Below, in pieces: positions 1 to 24,002 of a DNA stretch of 64,000 nucleotides. Position numbers and translations under genes: made by a program. Position 1 is the first letter of the stretch. Each line of letters starts with the position of its first letter. The notes beneath the pieces are model-generated. The model ran no database searches, was not told the DNA's origin, and saw only the letters and a list, made by a program, of their open reading frames with translations. Origin of the DNA: Streptomyces halstedii (GTDB lineage Bacteria; Actinomycetota; Actinomycetes; Streptomycetales; Streptomycetaceae); assembly GCA_000720535.1 (NCBI GenBank), contig JOAZ01000018.1, positions 1 through 64,000 of the forward strand, read 5' to 3'.

Positions 1-1785
1 AGCCATCCGCCCCGCGAACACCCCCGACCCACCCAACAACTCCGCAGCCATCCCCACCCACTGCGAACCCTGACCCGGAAACACCAACACCGCACGACCC
101 GACGACACCCCGTCGCCCCGCACCAGCCCCGGCACCGACCGGCCCTCGGCCAGGGCTTTCACGCCGTCGATCAGCCGGTCCGGGCCGGTTCCCACGACCA
201 CGGCCCGCCGCTCGAAGGCGGTACGCGTGAGGGCGAGCGCGCGGCCGGTGTCGGCGGCCCGCAGGGGTCCGGGGCCGGCGCTCAGGTGTGCCAGCAGCCG
301 GGCCGCCTGGTCGCGCAGCGCCTCGTCGGTACGTGCCGACAGCACCCAGGGCAGCGGGTACGCATCGCCGGGGGCAGGTTCGGCCACCGGTTCGGCTTCC
401 TCCGCCGGGGCCTGTTCCAGGATCAGATGGACGTTGGTGCCGCTGACGCCGAAGGCGGACACCCCGGCCCGGCGCGGGCGCCCCGTGTCGTCCCAGGCGC
501 GGGCCTCGGAGAGGACTTCCACGGCTCCCGACGCCCAGTCCACCATGGGCGTCGGCCGGTCCGCGTGCAGGGTTCTGGGCAGTTCGCCGTGCCCGATCGC
601 CAGCACCATCTTGATGACGCCGCCGACTCCGGCCGCCGCCGAGGTGTGGCCGATGTTCGACTTCAACGAGCCCAGCCGCAAAGGCCGTTCGGTGGGCCGC
701 CCCTGGCCGTACGTGGCCAGCAGGGCCTGGGCCTCGATGGGGTCGCCGAGGGTGGTACCGGTGCCGTGCGCCTCCACCACGTCCACCTCGGACGCCGTCA
801 CCCCCGCGTCCGCGAGCGCCGCCCGGATCACCCGCTGCTGCGACGGACCGCTGGGCGCCGTCAGGCCGTTGCTCGCACCGTCCTGGTTCGTGGCCGAACC
901 GCGGACGACGGCCAGCACCGGATGTCCGTTGCGGCGGGCGTCCGACAGCCGCTCCAGCAGGAGGACGCCGGCACCCTCGGACCAGCCGGTTCCGTCCGCG
1001 TCGGCCCCGAACGCCTTGCAGCGGCCGTCGGCCGCCAGCGCGCGCTGGCGGCTGAACGCCACGAACGCGTCGGGGGTCGCCATCACCGACACCCCACCCG
1101 CCAGGGCCAGCGTGCAGTCACCCGCCCGCAGGGCCCTGATCGCCAGGTGCAGGGCCACCAGGGAGGAGGAGCAGGCGGTGTCCACGGTCACCGCGGGCCC
1201 TTCTAGGCCGAGGGTGTAGGCGATCCGGCCGGAGACCACACTGCTCGCGGTCCCGGTGTCCAGCAGGCCCTGGACGTCGGGGAGGTGGCGCGAGCCCGCG
1301 CCGTAGCCGTTGCCGATCGCCCCGAGGAAGACACCCGTTCCGGTGTGCCGCAGCGTGCGGGGGTCGATCGCGGCCCGCTCGACCGCCTCCCAGGCGGTCT
1401 CCAGCGCCAGCCGCTGCTGGGGGTCGGTCGCCAGGGCCTCGCGGGGCGAGATGCCGAAGAACTCCGCGTCGAAATCGGCCGCGTCATGGAGGAAGCCGCC
1501 GTGCCGGGTGTAGGAGGTGCCGGGGTGGTCGGGGTCCGGGTCGTAGAGGCCCTCCAGGTCCCAGCCACGGTTGACCGGCCAGGCGGAGACCGCGTCGGCT
1601 CCCCGGGAGACCAGATCCCACAGGAGCTCGGGTGTGTGGGCGCCGCCGGGATAGCGGCAGGCCATGGAGACGACGGCGATCGGTTCGTGGCGGGCCTGCT
1701 CGGCCTCGCGCAGCTGCCTCCGGGCGTCACCGAGGTCCGCGGTGGCGCGCCTGAGGTAGTCGAGCAGCTTCTTGTCGTCGGACAT
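1..1785 (-). CDS. type I modular polyketide synthase, second protein (partial)
   Basis: Second protein of a modular PKS; only its first 595 codons lie in the window and it runs off the left edge. It starts with the class 1 docking peptide [18 protein letters not shown], at ATG 1785, 16 bp after the stop of the upstream PKS gene and behind a GAGAGAG-type ribosome site. A ketosynthase domain follows (about residues 35-460) with the active-site DTACSSS, the EAHGTGT histidine and the KSNIGH histidine, all intact. After a linker the acyltransferase begins (GQGSQWVGM) and is cut off before its substrate-selecting motif. It should take the chain from the C-terminal docking region of the preceding protein. 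Extender specificity, reductive domains and chain release cannot be seen. Confidence 0.93.
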   Translation of the reverse strand, partial: MSDDKKLLDYLRRATADLGDARRQLREAEQARHEPIAVVSMACRYPGGAHTPELLWDLVSRGADAVSAWPVNRGWDLEGLYDPDPDHPGTSYTRHGGFLHDAADFDAEFFGISPREALATDPQQRLALETAWEAVERAAIDPRTLRHTGTGVFLGAIGNGYGAGSRHLPDVQGLLDTGTASSVVSGRIAYTLGLEGPAVTVDTACSSSLVALHLAIRALRAGDCTLALAGGVSVMATPDAFVAFSRQRALAADGRCKAFGADADGTGWSEGAGVLLLERLSDARRNGHPVLAVVRGSATNQDGASNGLTAPSGPSQQRVIRAALADAGVTASEVDVVEAHGTGTTLGDPIEAQALLATYGQGRPTERPLRLGSLKSNIGHTSAAAGVGGVIKMVLAIGHGELPRTLHADRPTPMVDWASGAVEVLSEARAWDDTGRPRRAGVSAFGVSGTNVHLILEQAPAEEAEPVAEPAPGDAYPLPWVLSARTDEALRDQAARLLAHLSAGPGPLRAADTGRALALTRTAFERRAVVVGTGPDRLIDGVKALAEGRSVPGLVRGDGVSSGRAVLVFPGQGSQWVGMAAELLGGSGVFAGRMA

Positions 1786-1801
1786 CAGTGCCAGCTCTCT
1801 C

Positions 1802-16225
<14,424 letters not shown>

Positions 16226-16432
16226 CGTGTCTTCGGACTCCTTCACGGCGAGCAGGACCATCAGTCACCGGACCGTGGCGGGGCGCGCCCGCTCCCACGG
16301 GTCGCGCGTCGGCCGGGACGCCTTCGTCATGCCCGGCGTGTACCGCCACCGGACCTGCGACGTCGATCTTGCCCACGTCGCATAGCGGCCCGATATCGCA
16401 GGCCGCGACACGACGCGGGTACGGGGAACGGG

Positions 16433-16469
16433 CGGGGCGCGGAGCAGCGGAAGAGCCGCGCGCGCCCCG
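16433..16469 (-). terminator. intrinsic-type hairpin after the ALAS gene
   Basis: A 9-bp perfect inverted repeat (CGGGGCGCG with CGCGCCCCG) with a 19-nt loop begins 10 bp beyond the ALAS stop codon. It probably separates ALAS transcription from the PKS promoter, which must lie in 16226-16432. No T-tract is visible, as is common in Streptomyces. Confidence 0.5.
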
Positions 16470-16478
16470 TGGGGCGGG

Positions 16479-17723
16479 TCAGCCGTCCGCGCCGGGGAGC
16501 CGGTGCGGGCCCGGAGCCCGCGCCACCCCGAGTTCCCGCCAGATCCCGTCCAGTGCCGCGACGAACTCCTCGACCTCCGCGGGCTCGTGGACGGCGCCGG
16601 GTGCGCTCCTGAGGATCTCCTGGCCCTCGCGCACGCTCGGCGCGTTGATCGCCTGTACGTAGATGCCATGGCGTGCCAGCAGCAGGGCGGAGATCCGCCG
16701 GGCGAGCGCGTCGTCCCCGACGAAGACCGAGACGATGTGGGATCCGTCGGAGACGAAGGGGATGCCGTGTTCCCTGAGCAGCCGGTGCGTCAGTCGCGCG
16801 TTCTCGCGGAGCCGGTCGCGTTCCTCGTCCGAGGTGCGCAGGTGCCGGACCGCGGCGAGCGCGCCCGCCACGACCGCCGGCGGCAGGGCGGTGGTGAAGA
16901 TGAAGGAGCGGGAGAGGCCGCGCACGGCGTCGACCAGTTCGGCGGGACCGGCGATGTATCCGCCGGTGGTGCCGAATCCCTTGGCGAGCGTTCCCATGAT
17001 GACGGTGAACTCGTCCGCGATGCCCAGGCTCGCGGCGATACCGGCTCCCTCCGGCCCGTACATCCCGACCGCGTGAACCTCGTCGAGGAACGTCATCGCA
17101 CCGTGCTCGCGGGCGATCCGGGCAATTTCGGCGAGCGGGGCGACATCACCCGCCATCGAGTAGACCGACTCCATGACGATCATCTTCGGACGGTCAGGAT
17201 CGGTGGCGGATATCAGCTCTTCCAGATGCACCATGTCGTTGTGGCGGAAAATGCGTTTCTCGGCGCCGCTGTGGCGGAGTCCGTCGATGATCGAGGCGTG
17301 GTTCATCTCGTCGGAGAAGACGACGCAGTTCCCCAGCCGGCCGGCGAGGACCGTGAGGGCTCCGTCGTTGGCGGTGTATCCGGAGGTGAAGAGAAGGGCG
17401 TCCGCCTTGCCGTGCAGATCCGCCAGTTCCTTTTCCAGCAGCACGTGGTAGTGGTTGGTCCCGCCGATGTTCCGGGAGCCGCCCGAGCCCGCGCCGTACT
17501 CGTCGAGGGCTTCGCGGGTCGCCGCCAGAACCAGCGGGTGCTGACCCATTCCCAGGTAGTCGTTGCTGCACCACACGCTGATCTCGGAGGTGACCCCGTC
17601 CCGCAGGCTCCGGGCCGCCGGAAATTTCCCGGCGAGCCGGCCGATCTCAAGAAACTCCCGTTTCGCCTCCGGTGACCCACCTTTCCCCATATGCCGCGAG
17701 AAGAGCTCCAGGTAATGGTTCAT
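16479..17723 (-). CDS. 5-aminolevulinate synthase (C5N-pathway type)
   Basis: PLP-dependent alpha-oxoamine synthase of 414 aa that condenses glycine with succinyl-CoA to 5-aminolevulinate. Seen: the N-terminus MNHYLELFSRHMGK typical of ALAS, the substrate-site SRNIGGTNHYH, DEVHAVGMYG, and the PLP lysine in GTLAKGFGTTGG. Streptomycetes make haem ALA by the C5 glutamyl-tRNA route, so an ALAS in this phylum usually belongs to secondary metabolism, where ALA is cyclised to 2-amino-3-hydroxycyclopentenone (C5N). The adjacent PKS and two divergent ligases support that role. ATG 17723 has AAGGG six bases upstream; the in-frame extension to 17873 lacks family similarity. A haem-only role is unlikely. 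Confidence 0.9.
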   Translation of the reverse strand: MNHYLELFSRHMGKGGSPEAKREFLEIGRLAGKFPAARSLRDGVTSEISVWCSNDYLGMGQHPLVLAATREALDEYGAGSGGSRNIGGTNHYHVLLEKELADLHGKADALLFTSGYTANDGALTVLAGRLGNCVVFSDEMNHASIIDGLRHSGAEKRIFRHNDMVHLEELISATDPDRPKMIVMESVYSMAGDVAPLAEIARIAREHGAMTFLDEVHAVGMYGPEGAGIAASLGIADEFTVIMGTLAKGFGTTGGYIAGPAELVDAVRGLSRSFIFTTALPPAVVAGALAAVRHLRTSDEERDRLRENARLTHRLLREHGIPFVSDGSHIVSVFVGDDALARRISALLLARHGIYVQAINAPSVREGQEILRSAPGAVHEPAEVEEFVAALDGIWRELGVARAPGPHRLPGADG

Positions 17724-17933
17724 GACGACCCTTTTCTCCGAAGACCAAGCCGATGCGGGGGCCGAACCGGTAGACGGCATTGTCTCAGAGCGGAATATCA
17801 CTTCGATGGCGCGGCCTGCGACAATTCGATGTCTCCCGCGCATCCGTTTCTTCAATTCAGAATCCTGGTACACCTGATTTGCGTGTTGTAGGCTCTGCGG
17901 AAATTCCTCGACACGGCACCACTGGAGTTTCCT
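17724..17933. promoter_or_regulatory. divergent promoter region, ALAS / ligases
   Basis: This 210-bp non-coding, comparatively AT-rich gap separates divergent ALAS (minus) and ligase (plus) genes, so it must hold both promoters. I could not pick a convincing -35/-10 pair. The 7-bp SARP repeats found at the oxy promoters were not seen here. Confidence 0.5.
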
Positions 17934-19478
17934 ATGCCGTCGAACGAAACGTATGTCAGCCAGATCCTTCAGGTGATCGCCGCGGAACCGGAGAAAGTTC
18001 TCCTGTCCTGGCGCGACGAGACGCTCACCGCGGCGGAGCTGACCACCCTGGTCCGGTCAGCCGCGCAGGCCCTGCACCAGCACGCCGGCGGGGTCGACGG
18101 CGGGGCCGTGGTCGCCGTCCTGACCGTCACCAACACCGGCCCGACCCTGGTCCTGCGGTACGCCGCGAATCTGGCCGGGGCCACGGTGGTCCATCTGCAC
18201 ACCACCAACGCGGTCGATCCGGCGGACCACCTGGCCGCCGGCGCCAAGCTCAAGATCCTCCGGGAGACCGGTGCGACGTACCTGGCCGTCGACGCGGAGA
18301 ACGTCACGGCCGCCCGTGAGCTGCGCGAGCGGCTGGGCACTCCGCTCACCCTCGTCGCCCTCGGCGACCTGGGCCCCGATGTCCTGGACCTGACGGCCGG
18401 GGACCCGGACGCGCTGGACCCGGCCGCCATAGAGATCGGACCCGACCGGCCCGCGGTGGTGACCTACACGAGCGGGACGACCGGTGAGCCGAAGGGCATC
18501 GCCTTCGACTTCCGGGCCCGCAACGGTTTCATATCCGCCGGACTCCAGATGGGCTGGCGGTCGGTCTACCTGGCCTGCCTTCCGCTGAGCCACTCCAGCG
18601 GCGCCACGGCCGACGACTCACTCGCGTCCGGCGGCTCGGTGGTCCTGCGGGACGGCTTCGACCCGGGTGACGTGCTGCGCTGCGTAGAACGGCACGGGAT
18701 CACGCGGATGCTGCTCTCCCCTCCCCAGCTGTACCTGCTCATGGACCATCCGGAGGTGGGCTCGACCGACCTGTCCCGCCTCCAGATGGTCACGTACGTG
18801 GGCTCCCCCGCGTCCCCCGAGCGCCTGGGCGAGGCGGTCAAGGTCTTCGGCGAGGTGCTGATCCAGGTGTACGCCACCAGTGAGGCGGGCTTCGTCAGCA
18901 TGCTCTCGCCCGCCGAGCACCACGAACCCCGGCTGCGGGCCACGGTCGGCCGGCCGATGCCCGGCTGGGTGCGGATCACCGATCCGGACGACCACCGCGA
19001 CCTGCCGCCCGGCGAGACCGGCGAGGTCTGCGTACGGTCGCCGTTCACGATGAGTGAGTACGTGGCCGAGCCCGAACTCACCGCTCGGACCGTGCGGGAC
19101 GGCTGGGTGCACACCGGTGACCTCGGCTTCGTCGACGACGACGGCTACCTTCACCTGCGCGGCCGGATCGGCGAGGTCATCAAGACCAATGGCATCAAGA
19201 TCCATCCGGTGACCGTGGAGAACGCCTTCCTCGCCCATCCCGACGTCGTGCAGGCCGCCGTCTTCTGCGTCCGGGACCGGGACAGGATCGAGCACCTGCA
19301 CGCCGCCGTGGTGCCGCGGGAGGCGGGCACGGCCGACCCCGGCGGACTGGCCGAACACATCCGGGCCGCCCTCTCGCCCAAGCACGTCCCCGCGCGGATC
19401 CACGTCCGCCGCGCTCTGCCCCTCACCGGCGTCGGCAAACCGGACAAGGCGCGGCTGGCCGCGGAAGCGAGCGGGTGA
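17934..19478 (+). CDS. class I adenylate-forming ligase (candidate C5N amide synthetase)
   Basis: A 514-aa AMP-binding enzyme. Visible motifs are the P-loop YTSGTTGEPKG (about residue 180), YATSEAG in place of the usual YGxTE, VHTGDLGFVDDDGYL, and the C-terminal lysine region GVGKPDKARL. It is shorter and more divergent than the ligase encoded next, suggesting a specialised substrate. In characterised C5N pathways one ligase makes the CoA ester of 5-ALA, which cyclises, and a second joins the amine of C5N to the polyketide acid. By divergence this one better fits the amide-forming role, but the assignment between the two is inference. GGAG six bases upstream fixes the start. The stop is 6 bp before the next gene. 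Confidence 0.82.
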   Translation: MPSNETYVSQILQVIAAEPEKVLLSWRDETLTAAELTTLVRSAAQALHQHAGGVDGGAVVAVLTVTNTGPTLVLRYAANLAGATVVHLHTTNAVDPADHLAAGAKLKILRETGATYLAVDAENVTAARELRERLGTPLTLVALGDLGPDVLDLTAGDPDALDPAAIEIGPDRPAVVTYTSGTTGEPKGIAFDFRARNGFISAGLQMGWRSVYLACLPLSHSSGATADDSLASGGSVVLRDGFDPGDVLRCVERHGITRMLLSPPQLYLLMDHPEVGSTDLSRLQMVTYVGSPASPERLGEAVKVFGEVLIQVYATSEAGFVSMLSPAEHHEPRLRATVGRPMPGWVRITDPDDHRDLPPGETGEVCVRSPFTMSEYVAEPELTARTVRDGWVHTGDLGFVDDDGYLHLRGRIGEVIKTNGIKIHPVTVENAFLAHPDVVQAAVFCVRDRDRIEHLHAAVVPREAGTADPGGLAEHIRAALSPKHVPARIHVRRALPLTGVGKPDKARLAAEASG

Positions 19479-19484
19479 ACCCCC

Positions 19485-21080
19485 ATGGCCCTCTCCGTGG
19501 CGTCCATACTGGCCGAATCCGCGCTACGGCGACCGGAGCACCCGGCGGTCGTGTCCGGTACGCGGAAGATCACCTACCGCGAACTGTGGGACGAGGCGCG
19601 GAGGTACGCGGCGGCGCTCCGCGCGCGGGGCATCGGTCCCGACGACAAGGTGGCGCTGCTGCTGCCCAGCACACCGCACTTCCCGGCGGCCTACTTCGGT
19701 GTGCTCGCGCTCGGCGCGATCGCGGTGCCGGTCCACGCCCTGCTCCGGGCGGACGAGATCGCGTACGTCCTGAAGGACTCCGGGGCGGCGGCGCTGATCT
19801 GCGCCGCCCCGCTCCTGGCCGAGGGCGGCAGGGCGGCGGAGACGGCCGGCACGCCCGTGCTCACCGTCATGGAAGAAGAAGGGGACGAGGAGGAGTGGCG
19901 CACCCACGCGCCACGGCTGGACGTGCTCGCGGCGCGGAGCACCCCGATCGACCGTCAGGTGCCGCGCGCCCCCGAGGACATCGCGGTGATCCTCTACACC
20001 TCCGGCACCACCGGCCGGCCCAAGGGCGCCCTGCTCACCCATCTCAACGTGGTGATGAACGTCGACACGACCATGCTGTCGCCGTTCGACTTCACCGCGG
20101 ACGACGTCCTGCTCGGCTGTCTGCCCCTGTTCCACAGCTTCGGTCAGATCTGCGGCATGAACACCTGCTTCCGGGCGGGGGCGACCCTGGTGCTGATGCC
20201 CCGGTTCGACGGGCCGGGCGCGCTGGACCTCATGGTGCGGGAGGGCTGCACGCTGTTCATGGGGGTCCCGACGATGTACACGGCACTCCTCGACGCGGCC
20301 CGCGCCGACCCGCGCAGGCCCGCGCTCGACCGCGCGTTCTCCGGCGGCGCCGCGCTGCCGGTGGCGGTCCTGGACGCGTTCCGGGAGACGTTCGGCTGCC
20401 CGGTCCTCGAAGGGTACGGGCTGACCGAGACGTCTCCGGTGGTGGCGTACAACCAGAAGGCGTGGCCGCTCAGACCCGGCACAGTGGGCCGGCCGATCTG
20501 GGGCGTCGAGGTCGAGATCGCCAGAGCCGACGTGGAGGGCAGGATCGAGCTGGTGCCCGTCGGCGAGACGGGGGAGATCGTCATCCGGGGGCACAACGTG
20601 ATGGCCGGCTACCTGAACCGGCCGGAGGCGACCGCCGAGGCCGTCGTGGACGGCTGGTTCCGCTCGGGTGACCTCGGCGTCAAGGACGACGAGGGCTATC
20701 TGTCCGTCGTCGACCGCAAGAAGGACGTGGTGCTGCGCGCCGGGTACAACGTCTACCCGCGCGAGGTGGAGGACGTCCTGGCCCGCCACCCGGCGATCGC
20801 CCAGGCAGCCGTCGTCGGGCTCCCCCACCCCGTGCACGGCGAGGAGGTGTGCGCGGTGGTGAGGGCCCGCCCGGGCACGGCGCCGGGCCCGCCCCTCGGC
20901 GCCGAGATCGTCGCCTGGAGCAGGGAACGGATGGCGCCGTACAAGTACCCGCGCCGGGTGGAGTTCGTGGACGCCTTCCCCCTCGGCCCCAGCGGCAAGG
21001 TACTCAAACGGGAGCTGGTCGCCCGGCTGAGCGCCGCGGATCCGGACCGGCCGCGGGACGGCGCGCCGCGCCCGCGCTGA
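19485..21080 (+). CDS. acyl-CoA ligase (candidate 5-ALA:CoA ligase)
   Basis: A 531-aa canonical acyl-CoA synthetase. Seen: YTSGTTGRPKGALLTH, GYGLTETSPV, GWFRSGDLGVKDDEGYL, the hinge region DRKKDVVLRAGYNVYPREVE and the catalytic lysine PSGKVLKREL. It is translationally coupled to the preceding ligase (6-bp gap). In a C5N set this would activate 5-aminolevulinate as its CoA thioester so that it cyclises to the five-membered ring. The alternative is activation of a PKS starter acid for the AT-ACP loading module, which motifs alone cannot exclude. Confidence 0.85.
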   Translation: MALSVASILAESALRRPEHPAVVSGTRKITYRELWDEARRYAAALRARGIGPDDKVALLLPSTPHFPAAYFGVLALGAIAVPVHALLRADEIAYVLKDSGAAALICAAPLLAEGGRAAETAGTPVLTVMEEEGDEEEWRTHAPRLDVLAARSTPIDRQVPRAPEDIAVILYTSGTTGRPKGALLTHLNVVMNVDTTMLSPFDFTADDVLLGCLPLFHSFGQICGMNTCFRAGATLVLMPRFDGPGALDLMVREGCTLFMGVPTMYTALLDAARADPRRPALDRAFSGGAALPVAVLDAFRETFGCPVLEGYGLTETSPVVAYNQKAWPLRPGTVGRPIWGVEVEIARADVEGRIELVPVGETGEIVIRGHNVMAGYLNRPEATAEAVVDGWFRSGDLGVKDDEGYLSVVDRKKDVVLRAGYNVYPREVEDVLARHPAIAQAAVVGLPHPVHGEEVCAVVRARPGTAPGPPLGAEIVAWSRERMAPYKYPRRVEFVDAFPLGPSGKVLKRELVARLSAADPDRPRDGAPRPR

Positions 21081-21085
21081 GCGCG

Positions 21086-21102
21086 GTCCGGAGCGGCCGG
21101 AC
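21086..21102 (+). terminator. weak hairpin after the ligase operon
   Basis: GTCCGG and CCGGAC separated by five bases, starting 5 bp after the ligase stop codon. The 6-bp stem is short, so the call is tentative. Confidence 0.3.
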
Positions 21103-21340
21103 TCCCCGGCGGGGACGGGCATCGGCGCACGACAGCTCGTACGGGGCCACGTGCGGCCTGCCGTTCCGTGCCGAGGCGCAGGTCGAAGCCGAACCTCCAT
21201 GTCAGGTCAGGCCGGACCCGAAGCCGAAGCACGGACCGGCTGGGCGGCACGATCTACCGACACCTGATGGGCCTTGAGCCCTGATGTTGGACACAGGAGA
21301 CACGGGATCCCGAGGATCTGAGAACGGACATCTCGTGGTC

Positions 21341-22199
21341 ATGAAGCACTGCCCGCAGGTGTTCAGGGCGGACGCGGTCGCGCTGTATCAGTCGCGGCCC
21401 GAGGCGACGGCCCGGCAGGTCGCTGCCGATCTGGGCATCAACCCGGAAACCCTGCGGAACTGGGTCCGGGCGGCCGGCGCGAGCCGGCCACGGGGACGCC
21501 GTGCTGAGACACCCGCCGAGCCGCCCACGCCGCTGGGAGGCGGAGAACGCCGCGCTGCGCGAGAAGGTCCGTGAGCTGGAGGAAGAACGCGAGATCCTGC
21601 GGAAGGCCACGAAGTGTTTCGCCGGGGAGACGCGCTGGTGAACCGCTTCCAGTTCGTGGCCGACCACCAGCGCCGACACGGCGTGAAGCGGCTGTGCGCC
21701 ATCCCTGGCATCGCCGATCGAGCTTCTACTGCCGGCGCAAGACAGCAGCCGTGAGAGCGGCCCGCCAGGCAGCCCACGCGAAGCTCGCTGCCGGATACGC
21801 ACGCGTCATCGGGCCTCGGACGGCACTTACGGCGTTCCCAGGATCACCGCCGAACTCCGGGAGACCGGCGAGGTGGTGAACCACAAGCGCGTCGCCCGGA
21901 TCATGCAGACGATCGGGCCGGCCGGGCTCCGCCTGCGCCGCAGACACCGCACCACTGTCCCCGACCCGGCCGCGGCGAAGGCCCCGGACCTGATCGGCTG
22001 CGACCTCTCCACGGGGCCGAATCAGCTGTGGGCGGCCGACATGTCCTACGTCCGCACCTGGACGCACCTGGACGCACCCTGGACGCACCTGGAGATGGCA
22101 CTGTGGCGGCGCCGGATCAAGCTGGATTCCGGCCTCATTCATCGCAACGACCGCAGGGCGCAATACCTATCCATTCGGTATACCGCCGGCTCGCCCTGA
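21341..22199 (+). pseudogene. decayed IS3-family transposase (OrfA/OrfB)
   Basis: Remnants of both IS3 reading frames. OrfA begins MKHCPQVFRADAVALY with a HTH segment (ATARQVAADLGINPETLRNW), then continues only in another frame as a leucine-zipper-like piece ending near 21640 (ELEEEREILRKATK). OrfB starts at GTG 21638 (VNRFQFVADHQRRHGVKRL), changes frame near 21720, and resumes as VNHKRVARIMQTIG to WAADMSYV, where the first catalytic Asp of the DDE set lies. Directly after it a 10-bp unit is repeated three times (22058-22088) and the rest of the catalytic core is missing. The tail (LIHRNDRRAQYLSIRYT) is recognisable. It cannot encode an active transposase. It marks the seam between the PKS/C5N and OTC clusters. 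Confidence 0.8.
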
Positions 22200-23256
22200 C
22201 CGCGCAGGGATGAGCAGCTCGCCGGGTTTCAGGTGCCTCAGCGGCTGGAGCGCCGGTCCGCTCCTTCGAAGACGACGAGGTAGTCAATCCCGGCCTCTCC
22301 CAGGCGCCCCGGTGTGAATGTGCTCACCGCTTTCAACAGGGACCGATCGACCCCTTACATTTTATTGAATGGACAACTTGGAGCCGCGAGATGGCCCCTA
22401 CCGCGATCAGCCATTGAGGGACAATCTCAGGCCAATGCCTCACAAGGTGCTTCACGGCGGTCTCCGGCCTGCGTTAGCTTCGCTGTGAACCGTGATCAAA
22501 CAGCCTGAGAGGCTTCGCAGGGAAGGATAACGGTGTACTGCAAGAAACCAATCCACCGCCTGATCGCAGTGTCATCGACGGGTGGCCGAGGGCAGGGGGC
22601 CGCAAGAATGCCGCCTGCAACAAGCCGGGCCGGAAGCCCGTACTGTGCATTAATAACAGTCAGCTGACCTTCGAAACCGGACACCGGCGGCGTGGACTTC
22701 CACTCCGCCGCCGGACCGGTGATACCGGAAACCGCCTCCAGGTGGTGGCCTGCGGGTAGAGGCTTGTTCCGCCAGTTCCTGGCTCGTGAACGTCCATGAG
22801 CGCCAGATCAGCGAGTGGGTCGGTCAGCCGGAGTACCCTGAGGAGGTCTCACTCAGCGGTATCGGGAGCCGTTCTGATACACGCACCGTCGAGGACACCG
22901 ACCTTCCCGAGCGGGCCGTCAAGGCGGACATTCCCCTTTCGACCACGTCGTCGCGGGCACCCCGTTTCCGCAGGTGAGCACAAAAGGACGGGCAAAACAA
23001 CCGTCACCACCGAGTCCGCCGATCCGAAGAGATCCGACTCCCTGCCCCTTCCACGTACTCCACCGAGGAAACCCGGTGCGGCGACGCGACGCCAGCCTTC
23101 CAGGCTCGTCATTCTGGTGCCGATGCCCGCATCGGCCTGCGGCTCGCCAACTACTCGACACTTCCCTCTCCACCTGACCTGCCAGCAGGCCTCAGATGTT
23201 TTTCGCGATTCAACCAGAGAACACAGCACTTCTTCTTCCGCGCGCTGGAGGGGCCA
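22200..23256. other. 1.06-kb intergenic stretch with no convincing gene
   Basis: Locally AT-richer than the rest (for example around 22350-22380) with only short open frames lacking Streptomyces codon pattern. A short minus-strand frame near 22250-22320 (GRLGEAGIDYLVVFEGAD) could be the tail of a lost flavin oxidoreductase, but this is weak. The promoter of the downstream regulator must be in the right-hand part. Nothing else was recognised. Confidence 0.5.
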
Positions 23257-23937
23257 ATGGATGACAAAGTGATCACCGTCCTCGTCGTCGACGACCAGAC
23301 GCTGCTCAGGGAGGCGCTGTGCGACGTGCTCGCCGCCCAGTCGGACATCAAGGTGGTCGGCGGCTTCGCCAATGGGGAGGCGGCCGTGCACATGGCCGGC
23401 GAGCTGCGCCCCCAGGTGATCCTTCTGGACGGGGCGGAGCCGTACGGAGTCGTCTCCGGTGTCGAGGCCATGCACCGTGTGTCGCCGCGTTCCCAGTGCA
23501 TCGTCCTGACCTCGTTCCAGGATCCGACGCTCATCCAACAGGTGCTGCACATGCGCGCGAGCGGGTTCCTGACCAAGAATTTACGACGTGCTGAGGTGCT
23601 CGCCGCGATCCGCAGTGTGACCAGTCATCCGGGGCAAATATTCATGTCCGTGCCGAAGGAAAGCGTGCCGGCCCTGCTGAATACCTCCACGGTACAACTC
23701 TCCGCCCGCGAGCTGCAGGTGATGGAGAACGTGGCGCGCGGGCTGAGTAACAGTCAGATTGCCACTCGGCTCACCATCACCGAAGCCACCGTGAAACGCC
23801 ATTTGAGCAATGTCTTCGAAAAACTGGGCGCGGTTTCCCGGATCGATGCCGTGAACAAGGCGAAATCCATGCTGATCCTCAGATTCTCCCGGAAAACCGG
23901 TCCGTACCTACGGCCGGAGGTCCGTCTTGAGATGTAG
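23257..23937 (+). CDS. otcG: LuxR/NarL-type response regulator, probable OTC cluster regulator OtcG
   Basis: A 226-aa protein with an N-terminal receiver domain (acidic pair D12-D13, phosphoacceptor D58 in ILLDG, Thr in IVLTS, Lys in GFLTK) and a C-terminal LuxR HTH (LSARELQVMENVARGLSNSQIATRL, EATVKRHLSNVFEKLGA). Its position beside otrA matches the LuxR-family regulator otcG reported as a positive regulator of oxytetracycline production. No histidine kinase is nearby, so it is an orphan regulator here. All receiver residues look intact, so phosphorylation remains possible. GGAGG five bases before ATG 23257 supports the start. It is convergent with otrA across a strong hairpin. Confidence 0.85.
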   Translation: MDDKVITVLVVDDQTLLREALCDVLAAQSDIKVVGGFANGEAAVHMAGELRPQVILLDGAEPYGVVSGVEAMHRVSPRSQCIVLTSFQDPTLIQQVLHMRASGFLTKNLRRAEVLAAIRSVTSHPGQIFMSVPKESVPALLNTSTVQLSARELQVMENVARGLSNSQIATRLTITEATVKRHLSNVFEKLGAVSRIDAVNKAKSMLILRFSRKTGPYLRPEVRLEM

Positions 23938-23951
23938 GCCGGGATCTCAAG

Positions 23952-24000
23952 CCGCCGGATCGCGCCCCGTGACAGCCCCCGCCGGGGCGCGATCCGGCGG
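23952..24000. terminator. bidirectional terminator between otcG and otrA
   Basis: An 18-bp perfect inverted repeat (23952-23969 with 23983-24000) and 13-nt loop lies between convergent otcG and otrA and reaches to 3 bp from the otrA stop codon. This is the strongest hairpin in the cluster. Confidence 0.8.
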
Positions 24001-24002
24001 TC

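Noticed and set aside
22496-22684. Small minus-strand frame of 62 codons in the otcG upstream region
   Set aside because: No ribosome site, no recognisable motif and atypical codon pattern; probably chance in an AT-richer stretch.
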